From an uncultured Rhizobiaceae group bacterium (GTDB taxonomy: Bacteria; Pseudomonadota; Alphaproteobacteria; Rhizobiales; Rhizobiaceae), in assembly GCA_905479965.1 (NCBI GenBank), contig CAJQOR010000122.1, positions 1-5,818 on the forward strand: DNA of 5,818 bases, read 5' to 3'. Both the position numbers and the translations under genes were made by a program. The notes below the pieces were generated by a model. The model made no database searches. It had not been told where the DNA came from and saw only the letters and a list, made by a program, of their open reading frames with translations. Positions 1 to 5,818 of this stretch are shown here, piece after piece; position 1 is the stretch's first letter, and each line of letters opens with the position of its first letter.

Positions 1-49
1 GTTTCGATGATGTTGCGCATAAGTGACCATACCAAGTGATTTGTTTTTG

Positions 50-92
50 CTTGTCGAAAATATAGGGCAATGCCCGACAAAAAACAGACAAG
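50..92. repeat. Small nested inverted repeats in the podJ-like gene leader
   Basis: TTGTCG at 51-56 is the exact reverse complement of CGACAA at 75-80, and CTTGTC at 50-55 is the exact reverse complement of GACAAG at 87-92, so the left arm has two possible partners. Between them GGGCA-A-TGCCC (65-75) is a perfect palindrome around one base, too tight for a hairpin but suitable in form for an operator. No T-run follows on either strand, so it is not an intrinsic terminator. The location, 44-86 bases before the start codon, would suit a regulator site or leader structure, but no known operator was recognised. Arms this short can occur by chance. Confidence 0.3.
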
Positions 93-116
93 TCTTTTGG
101 AATAAGGGTCATAAAC

Positions 117-122
117 AGGTGA
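117..122 (+). promoter_or_regulatory. Weak Shine-Dalgarno candidate for the podJ-like gene
   Basis: AGGTGA lies 13 bases before the ATG at 136, slightly farther than the usual 5-10 bases. No better purine-rich match lies closer; ACGAG at 124-128 is the only alternative. Because an in-frame stop sits at 112-114 and no other start codon is in frame, the start does not depend on this site. Confidence 0.35.
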
Positions 123-135
123 AACGAGCGATAGT

Positions 136-3100
136 ATGACCGGAAGCAGATCTAATAACCATCATTCGATAACCCAGGAATCGACTTTAGATACTCTCAG
201 CAGAACGATTGAGGATCTTGAAGAAAAAATTCTAGGGCAAGCCAATTCATCAGGTAATGACTTTGCGCCTCGCGGTGCAACTGTTTCGCAAGATTATTCT
301 CTGACCGATGAAATAAGAGCGCGCCAGCAAAGTTTGTCCGGCCGTCAGACCCGATCTCAAAATAGACCTGAAGGGTTACCAAGAGGCGGTTCTAACTCTG
401 GTCGGTTGCAGTTAAAAATGAACAGGCCAGCAGCTCCTGCACCGGCAAGCGAGCTTTCAGCTGTCGTCACGCAACTTCGGTCTGAATTAAAACAAGATAT
501 GCAAATGACGCTGCGCAAAGAGCTTAGTCAAATGCAAAATGAAATGTTGGCGCTCAATTCAAATTCAAATAATGCTAACGTACCAGCCACCATTGGCGCA
601 GATCTTGAAGCAATTGCACATAGTTTAAAAGAGTTAGAAGGCGGTCGTTCAGCAGCTGCAAGTGGCAATTATGAAGGCGGGGAACTTGATAGCCTGCGCC
701 TTGAAGTAGATAGTTTGCGAAACTTAGTCGACACTGTCGCTAAAGAAGACACGTTGATGGGGCTTGATAATCGCTGGAGTGATATCGAACGCACGTTGCA
801 AGGTTTTAACCCGCATGCAATTCACGGCGAATTGTCTGATTTAGCCACGCGCCTTGAAGATATTCGCCACGTACTGGCGGCAATGCCGCAGTCAGATGGT
901 GCCTTGCGCCCTTTGGAAGAAAAAGTCGAATTGATTGCAACAGCAATCACGCAATTAATGGAACGTCCCGAGAGCTCGGGCAATCATGAACAATTTGCGG
1001 AATTTACCAATCAAACAGATGCAAGACTTGCTCAATTAGCAGATCAGATCGGGCAACTCGCCAATAATGGTGAACATGCTGTTGCTGATCGTTTAGAAGT
1101 AATGTCTGCGCGTCTGAATGATATTGCCAATGACACAAGTGTAAGCGAACTTGAGCAGCGTCTTGCTAATCTCCAAGCTAGCTTGGATAGTGGCTCGCCA
1201 AGCACGCACAGCCCACAACTGGATGCACGTCTGTTAGATATTGCCAATAAAGTTGATGCGCTGGATAACCGTGCTGCATCTGTTGAGACGGCTGGAATAG
1301 AGCGACTTGTTGGCCAGCTTGCTGAAATTGCAAATAAGCTGGATGATCGGTCCACACCTACGGATCTTCCTGGTCTTGATCGCTTGGAGCATCAACTGTC
1401 AGGCATCGCTGAGCGGCTGGAAAACTCAACGGGTGGAGTGACCCAAGTAAATACCGATGGTCTACAACAGCAAATCGCGCAATTATCGGAATTGATGAGC
1501 GGTGCAAGTGTGGATCAGGTTGGTGATAAATTATCTAGTTTGGAAGAGCATCTAAACACAAATGATGAGTTTGTATTAGAGGCCGCACGTCAAGCAGCTG
1601 AAGCAACTCTTGAAGCTTATCAACGTGCTCCAAGTTCAGCATCTGTAAGCGGTGATGCTGATAGTTCAAATATTTTAGCATTAACATCTGACCTAAAGCA
1701 GCTTGAACATCTTTATCGCGAATCTGAAAACCGAAATTCAAAATCATTTGGTGCTTTGCAAGATACATTGTTAAAGATCGCAGATCGCTTGGAAACAATG
1801 GAAGGTGGAAATGCGCCGTCGATGGCCCAGACACCACCACCAGCCCCGCAAAATTTGGCGTCAAACGTTGAAATGCCGCGTACTGCAATGCTCACAGAAA
1901 CGTCCCCAAGCGCTGAGGTATATAGTGACCCGGTCCTTGACGATCAGTTTGCGATTGAACCAGAGTTTGAGGCTGAGAAACCTGCCCGAGGGGCGAGTTC
2001 GCTATTAGCTGGCTTGGCCGAACGCATAAAACGTGATCGTTCAGATGATGAAGAAGAACAAAGTTTATTGTCCACACCAGAGCATCGCGCTGAACCATCA
2101 GCGCTTGATGAGTTGGAAAGCGAATTTGCAGATGAGCCGCTAGAGCCAGGTTCGGGTGCACCTGATATCAATTCAATCATGCAAAAGATGCGTGATGTGC
2201 AAAAGCAACGCGGCAGTCAAAATGAACCGCAAATGGCGAATTCAAAACCAAAGGACTATGTTGCATCTGCACGTAAAGCAGCGCTCGCAGCAGCTGCTGA
2301 AGTAGGTGCGATGGACGGCGATGAAAAGCCAGAGAAGGCGAGAAACCGCGGTGTAAAACTATCCGGTGGCCCGCTTGTTCGCAAACCGATTTTGATCGCA
2401 GCTGGAGCAATTTTATTGGCAATCTTGGCAATACCATTGGCCAAAAACTTTATTGGCGGTTCGCCTGAAAGTTCTGCTCCAAAAGTTGTTGAGGTCGTAC
2501 CTGAAATTGTGGAACCAAGAGAAATTCCGCTTGAGAGTGATACGTTAATTGTTGGCAACGAAACAACATCTTTGGATCAATCCGCTCCGATAATTCCGCA
2601 GTCTGATCCAGCGCTTCCATTGAACGATACCATGACCCCAGCACCAGATGGCGAGCAACTTGCTGATGGTAATGCAGATGCGCTTGCGTCAGAAATAAAC
2701 CCGGTGGGCCAAGTTGTTGAGGCAGCTGACTCTACCGAAATTGCCGAACTCGCTGATCCGCTTCAATCGCAAGCAGAATTATCTACTCCCGTAAATCTAT
2801 ATGCAGATGCGGAAAACTTGCCAGATGCGGTTGCGCCTGTTGCATTAAAACAAGCAGCACTGAGCGGTGACCCGATCGCACTTTATGAAATTTCAGCGCG
2901 ATTTACCGATGGTCGCGGTACAGAAGTGAAGTTGGATGAGGCCGTTAAATGGCTTAAGCTTTCTTCCGACCTTAATTTTGCGCCAGCACAATATCGTTTG
3001 GGTAATTTCTATGAGAAAGGTACTGGTGTGGATCGTGATATCGATCGAGCTAGGGTCTTATATCAATCATCTGCAAATAACGGCAATATAAACGCCATGC

Positions 3101-3663
3101 ACAATCTTGGTGTTCTACTAGCATCCACCGGAAATGCGTCAGACTTTAGCCAAGCAGCAGACTGGTTTTTAGCTGCAGCTGAACGTGGTGTGCGTGACAG
3201 CCAGGTCAATATGGCGATCCTATATGCGCGCGGCGAGGGTGTTCCACGCAATCTATCTGAAAGCTATAAATGGTTTGCAATCGCTGCAAATCAGGGTGAT
3301 GCAGATGCAGCATCCAAACGAGATGAAGTGTTCAACGCACTGCCGCAGACTGAAGCAGAAGGCGCAAAAGCACTCGTAGCAAGCTGGCAACCTGCACCTC
3401 TTGATGTCAATGCAAATAATGTGCAAGTACCAGATTCATGGGTTGGTCAAGCCACGAATACAGCTACAATTGATATGAAAAAAGCCATCATGAATATTCA
3501 GGCTATTCTGAACAATAATGGTTTTGATACCGGTCGTCCGGACGGGATCATCGGTACCAAAACGACCAATGCCATTAAAGAATTCCAGGCCTCAATTGGC
3601 ATGAAGCCCGATGGGCAGATCACAGATAAACTTGTTCAGGAACTTCTAAAGCGAAACGGCTAG
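136..3663 (+). CDS. podJ: PodJ-like polar localisation protein: coiled coils, one TM, Sel1 repeats, peptidoglycan-binding domain
   Basis: The 1175-residue protein has the PodJ architecture. A short conserved-looking N-terminus (residues 15-34, TLDTLSRTIEDLEE) is followed by a polar linker, then leucine-heptad coiled coil at about 106-140 and, with breaks, 183-560. A Pro/acidic disordered part (about 560-700, DDEEE at 637-641) leads to an Ala-rich helix at 706-723 and a basic patch, then one membrane segment at about 752-769. Positive charges before it (RKP, 749-751) put the N-terminus in the cytoplasm and the C-terminus in the periplasm. An acidic linker (773-900) precedes Sel1 repeats at 912-947, 948-983, 984-1018 (degenerate) and 1019-1054. 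A PG_binding_1 domain (1114-1175, GRPDGIIGTKTTNAIKEFQ) ends the protein. PodJ marks the new pole and recruits polar machinery in Caulobacter and Agrobacterium; that role here is inferred from architecture. The ATG at 136 is the first possible start, since an in-frame TAA lies at 112-114. A different Sel1/coiled-coil envelope protein is the main alternative. Confidence 0.72.
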   Translation: MTGSRSNNHHSITQESTLDTLSRTIEDLEEKILGQANSSGNDFAPRGATVSQDYSLTDEIRARQQSLSGRQTRSQNRPEGLPRGGSNSGRLQLKMNRPAAPAPASELSAVVTQLRSELKQDMQMTLRKELSQMQNEMLALNSNSNNANVPATIGADLEAIAHSLKELEGGRSAAASGNYEGGELDSLRLEVDSLRNLVDTVAKEDTLMGLDNRWSDIERTLQGFNPHAIHGELSDLATRLEDIRHVLAAMPQSDGALRPLEEKVELIATAITQLMERPESSGNHEQFAEFTNQTDARLAQLADQIGQLANNGEHAVADRLEVMSARLNDIANDTSVSELEQRLANLQASLDSGSPSTHSPQLDARLLDIANKVDALDNRAASVETAGIERLVGQLAEIANKLDDRSTPTDLPGLDRLEHQLSGIAERLENSTGGVTQVNTDGLQQQIAQLSELMSGASVDQVGDKLSSLEEHLNTNDEFVLEAARQAAEATLEAYQRAPSSASVSGDADSSNILALTSDLKQLEHLYRESENRNSKSFGALQDTLLKIADRLETMEGGNAPSMAQTPPPAPQNLASNVEMPRTAMLTETSPSAEVYSDPVLDDQFAIEPEFEAEKPARGASSLLAGLAERIKRDRSDDEEEQSLLSTPEHRAEPSALDELESEFADEPLEPGSGAPDINSIMQKMRDVQKQRGSQNEPQMANSKPKDYVASARKAALAAAAEVGAMDGDEKPEKARNRGVKLSGGPLVRKPILIAAGAILLAILAIPLAKNFIGGSPESSAPKVVEVVPEIVEPREIPLESDTLIVGNETTSLDQSAPIIPQSDPALPLNDTMTPAPDGEQLADGNADALASEINPVGQVVEAADSTEIAELADPLQSQAELSTPVNLYADAENLPDAVAPVALKQAALSGDPIALYEISARFTDGRGTEVKLDEAVKWLKLSSDLNFAPAQYRLGNFYEKGTGVDRDIDRARVLYQSSANNGNINAMHNLGVLLASTGNASDFSQAADWFLAAAERGVRDSQVNMAILYARGEGVPRNLSESYKWFAIAANQGDADAASKRDEVFNALPQTEAEGAKALVASWQPAPLDVNANNVQVPDSWVGQATNTATIDMKKAIMNIQAILNNNGFDTGRPDGIIGTKTTNAIKEFQASIGMKPDGQITDKLVQELLKRNG

Positions 3664-3676
3664 TTATATTTGCCAG

Positions 3677-4396
3677 CTAACCGCGCATTTTAGACCAGGA
3701 AATTGGATAAATCTGTTCTTTGCCCAGAACGTGGGCGAAGAGATTTTTGGTATTAAACAAGCCTTTGAACGCCTTATGTTTTAATGAAAGTCCCCCGGTT
3801 GTCGCACCAAAGGACGGCATAATGAGACGTTTGCCATCTGTTGCAAAGCAAGCCCGACGAACGGACTTCCCATGTCGTGTAATGACGGCCGCAGGGTGCA
3901 GGTGGCCCGATATCTCACCATCAGCATCATTATCAGATGGTTCATGACGAAGCTGCAATGTTTCGCAGGTTATTTCTTCACAACAATCACCCTCAATACT
4001 CGTATGGGGTTTTGGATCATGGTTGCCTGAAATCCAAACCCAATTGCGCCCAGTTTGCATGTGTTTGATTTGCTGACGCGCTAAATCTGGTAGGAGTTCG
4101 GAACCGAGTTGATCGTGGAAACTGTCGCCGAGGCTGATCACGGTTTCTGGGGCATAATGATCAAGAGATTGCTTTAGCTTATCAAGTGTTTGAGATGTAT
4201 CATAAGGTGGGTGCAGCATTCCGCGGCGTGCAAATGCTGCACCTTTTTCAAGATGAAGATCTGAAACAATTACTGTTCTAGATTGAGGGAGATACAAAAC
4301 ACCACGATAATCGCAAACGATATGAACTCCGTTGAGTTCTGTTGATAGCGAAGGCAAGGTTGTTTTGCTTTGAAGGATGGGGCCTGTCATATTCAT
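3677..4396 (-). CDS. pdeM: Ligase-associated DNA damage response endonuclease PdeM (calcineurin-like metallophosphoesterase)
   Basis: The 239-residue protein is full length for the PdeM family and carries the metallophosphoesterase metal-site motifs in order: SDLHLEKG (45-52, with D46 and H48), LGDSFHD (89-95, D91), GNHDP (124-128, N125 and H126), LRHEP (149-153, H151) and GEISGHLHP (160-168, H165 and H167). No expected metal ligand is missing. Members of this family encoded beside Lhr-Core helicase, ATP-dependent ligase and exonuclease have been characterised as manganese-dependent DNA endonucleases, so a role in cytoplasmic DNA repair is a family-based inference. There is no signal peptide or membrane segment. 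The start ATG (4394-4396) overlaps the helicase stop TGA in an ATGA, which points to translational coupling; a second in-frame ATG two codons later (4388-4390) is possible. No strong Shine-Dalgarno sequence is visible just upstream, which fits coupling. The 3' end lies 13 bases from the convergent podJ-like gene and contains that gene's likely terminator. Confidence 0.93.
   Translation of the reverse strand: MNMTGPILQSKTTLPSLSTELNGVHIVCDYRGVLYLPQSRTVIVSDLHLEKGAAFARRGMLHPPYDTSQTLDKLKQSLDHYAPETVISLGDSFHDQLGSELLPDLARQQIKHMQTGRNWVWISGNHDPKPHTSIEGDCCEEITCETLQLRHEPSDNDADGEISGHLHPAAVITRHGKSVRRACFATDGKRLIMPSFGATTGGLSLKHKAFKGLFNTKNLFAHVLGKEQIYPISWSKMRG
3716..3748 (+). terminator. Probable intrinsic terminator of the podJ-like gene, inside the pdeM coding end
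   Basis: Bases 3716-3726 (TTCTTTGCCCA) pair with 3732-3742 (TGGGCGAAGAG) around a GAACG loop. This gives an 11-pair stem with nine Watson-Crick pairs and two G-U wobbles when read as plus-strand RNA. Five T residues follow at 3744-3748, one base after the stem. The hairpin begins 53 bases past the podJ-like stop codon, a usual distance. It falls within the last codons of pdeM on the opposite strand. On the minus strand the two wobbles become A-C mismatches and there is no T-run on the correct side, so it should act for the plus-strand transcript only. It was found by eye; no folding energy was computed. Confidence 0.6.
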
Positions 4397-5818
4397 TTAA
4401 GCTGACTTGTCGCCTCGCTTAAAAACGCCTCCGCAGCTTCAAGCAAGATACTTTCCTGTGCTTCGCCGTTGACTGGTTCGCGGCCAATTTCAAGCATAAT
4501 GGGAACAGCAAGTGGTGAAATATGATCAAGTTTTTGATGCATGATACGTCCTTTGATTCGTAAAAGCATATCGCTTAATCTGCGAATATCCAACAATCCA
4601 GTTGCAGCATCAGCGCGCGTTGCTTGCATTAAAATATGATCAGGCTCGTGACTTCGTAAAACATCATAAATTAAATCAGCTGAAACGGTGACTTGGCGAC
4701 CAGTTTTTTCTTTGCCGGGGTGTCGCCGTTCAATCAGCCCTGAAATAACGGCACAGTTTCGAAATGTGCGTTTGAGCAACCATGATTCGTCAAGCCAAGC
4801 TTCTAAATCATCTCCTAGCATGTCTTCATCAAACAATTCAGATAACGATATCAAACCATTTTTAAAGCGTTCCCCCAGATCATCGAGCGCCCAGATTGCC
4901 AGCGCATAATCTGTTGCAACAAATCCAAGCGGGCGGGCGTGCATTCGTTCCAAACGTCTGGTTAAAAGCATGCCAAGCGTTTGGTGAGCTAACCGACCCT
5001 CAAACGGGTAAATAATCATATAGTGTTTTTTATTGCGGGGAAATGTTTCAAGTAAAAGCTCATTATGGCTTGGCATGCGCGATACGCGTCTTTGGAGCTC
5101 TAACCATTCACGAACCTGAGCAGGAAATGATTTCCACTTTTCACGATCAATCAACATTTTACGCACTTGTTCTGCAAGATATGTTGAAAGTGGGAATTTC
5201 CCACCGGCATAAGATGGAATTTTTGGCGATTGATCAAATGTCTTTGACGCTAAACATTCATTTTCACGGATGCCCTCAAATCGCAGAACCTGCCCACTAA
5301 ATAAAAATGTATCACCGGGTGATAACATTTCTAAAAAATACTCTTCAATCGTGCCAAGCTTTGGACCACCGCGCCCAATGGAGCCATTTGCTTTTCTCTT
5401 GGTCAGACGCACATTTAAAATAGGGGCTTCAATGATAGTACCAATATTTAATCTATATTGCTGCGCAATTTGCGGATTGGAAATGCGCCAAGTGCCATCT
5501 TTTGTTTTGCGGATACGGGCATATCGCTCATAGCTTTTTAGTGCATAGCCACCCGTTGCAACAAATTCAATTATGCGCACAAATTGCTCTTGGGTTAAGT
5601 GGTTATAAGGCGCTGCGCTTGTGACTTCGCTATAAAGTTCATGCTCAAAAAATGGTGTGGCACAGGCCATTCCTAAAATGTGTTGGGCGAGGACATCAAT
5701 TGCCCCATCTAGAAGCGGGGGAGTATCCTGCGCACCGATGTAATTTGCATCCAGTGCTGCTTGACATTCCATAACCTCAAAACGATTGGCAGGCACCAAA
5801 ACCGCTTTGCTGGGTTCA
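4393..5818 (-). CDS. Ligase-associated DNA damage response DEXH-box helicase (Lhr-Core type), C-terminal part, cut by the window edge
   Basis: This is the C-terminal part (474 complete codons) of an Lhr-type ATP-dependent 3'-5' DNA helicase. The reading frame is open to the window end and begins EPSKAVLVPANRFEV, which in this family follows directly after helicase motif VI. The Walker A and DEXH motifs therefore lie outside, and the TTG at 5797-5799 is an internal Leu codon, not a start. Counting the first complete codon as residue 1, visible parts are the DVLAQHILG segment (41-49), a winged-helix-like region (about 55-110), a beta-rich segment with GTIIEAP (126-132) and LGTIEEYFLEMLSPGDTF (154-171), and the DEAD/H-associated region with HYMIIYPFEGRLAHQTLG (265-282). 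The conserved tail has QATRADAATGLLDIRRLSDML near 398-418. Full-length relatives run to roughly 800 residues or more, so about the C-terminal half is present. The stop TGA overlaps the pdeM start by four bases. Upstream partners, expected to be an ATP-dependent ligase and a beta-CASP exonuclease, are not visible. Confidence 0.93.
   Translation of the reverse strand, partial: EPSKAVLVPANRFEVMECQAALDANYIGAQDTPPLLDGAIDVLAQHILGMACATPFFEHELYSEVTSAAPYNHLTQEQFVRIIEFVATGGYALKSYERYARIRKTKDGTWRISNPQIAQQYRLNIGTIIEAPILNVRLTKRKANGSIGRGGPKLGTIEEYFLEMLSPGDTFLFSGQVLRFEGIRENECLASKTFDQSPKIPSYAGGKFPLSTYLAEQVRKMLIDREKWKSFPAQVREWLELQRRVSRMPSHNELLLETFPRNKKHYMIIYPFEGRLAHQTLGMLLTRRLERMHARPLGFVATDYALAIWALDDLGERFKNGLISLSELFDEDMLGDDLEAWLDESWLLKRTFRNCAVISGLIERRHPGKEKTGRQVTVSADLIYDVLRSHEPDHILMQATRADAATGLLDIRRLSDMLLRIKGRIMHQKLDHISPLAVPIMLEIGREPVNGEAQESILLEAAEAFLSEATSQLK

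Larger units (their letters stand above)
1..135. other. Non-coding leader upstream of the podJ-like gene
   Basis: All three plus-strand frames are stopped before the ATG at 136, for example TGA at 8-10, 24-26 and 37-39, so no plus-strand gene reaches the podJ-like start. No convincing sigma-70 pair at 16-18 base spacing was found: AT-rich AATATA near 59-64 has no good -35 partner, and CTTGTC (50-55) has no good -10. Likewise no CtrA-type TTAA-N7-TTAA site and no GANTC methylation site lies in this stretch; the first GANTC, GAATC at 178-182, is inside the gene. The promoter is probably here or just left of the window. Confidence 0.5.

Noticed and set aside
1..30. Possible start of a divergent minus-strand gene: ATG at 28-30 or 18-20 reads open to the left window edge.
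   Set aside because: Only about six to ten codons are visible, no Shine-Dalgarno precedes either ATG, and so short an open stretch carries no evidence.
51..80. TTGTCG...CGACAA considered as the terminator of a gene to the left.
   Set aside because: The run after the right arm is A, not T, on the plus strand, and no T-run follows the left arm on the minus strand. The 18-base loop is large for a six-pair stem.
1535..1888. 117-codon minus-strand open frame inside the podJ-like gene, with similar ones at 1044-1355, 1892-2161 and 2256-2558.
   Set aside because: They lie wholly within a well-supported gene and overlap one another. Their products are low-complexity or lack any domain, as expected of shadow frames opposite Ala/Glu/Gln-rich coding sequence.
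3606..3616. GCCC-GAT-GGGC mini hairpin near the end of the podJ-like gene, considered as a pdeM terminator.
   Set aside because: It has only four base pairs, a three-base loop and no T-run on either strand. It encodes part of the peptidoglycan-binding domain.
5043..5300. Plus-strand open frames opposite the helicase and pdeM (also 4688-4909, 5270-5533 and 3720-3947).
   Set aside because: Each is antisense to a conserved protein with recognisable motifs, shows no recognisable domain, and has no supporting context.
136..5818. A new defence, mobile or otherwise undescribed system.
   Set aside because: All three proteins match known families in a known type of neighbourhood. There is no transposase, integrase, toxin-antitoxin pair, CRISPR repeat, or abrupt change of composition.

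Overview
The window holds three genes in a convergent layout and looks like an ordinary chromosomal segment of an alphaproteobacterium, most likely a Hyphomicrobiales (Rhizobiales) relative. The lineage call rests on two things. One is the first protein, which has the PodJ layout typical of that group: coiled coil, one membrane segment, Sel1 repeats and a peptidoglycan-binding domain. The other is its neighbour, a ligase-associated DNA-repair gene pair. Base composition is moderate (28 of 60 bases are G/C in the sampled line 781-840), lower than in Rhizobium-type genomes; a marine or low-GC member of the order would fit, but this is inference.

Layout: 1-135 is a short non-coding leader with small inverted repeats. 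136-3663 (+) encodes an 1175-residue PodJ-like polar organiser. After a 13-base gap, two minus-strand genes converge on it: pdeM (3677-4396), a metallophosphoesterase-type DNA endonuclease, and upstream of it an Lhr-type DEXH helicase (4393-5818). The helicase is cut by the right window edge, so its ATPase motifs lie outside. The two repair genes overlap by four bases (ATGA) and form the end of an operon. In related genomes this operon also carries an ATP-dependent DNA ligase and a beta-CASP exonuclease, which would lie beyond 5818.

The two transcription units have separate jobs: cell-pole organisation and envelope sensing on the plus strand, DNA damage processing on the minus strand. They meet tail to tail. 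The most useful regulatory signal is a hairpin plus T-run at 3716-3748, readable as the podJ terminator, which lies inside the 3' coding end of pdeM. I found no mobile element, CRISPR array, RNA gene or previously undescribed system.
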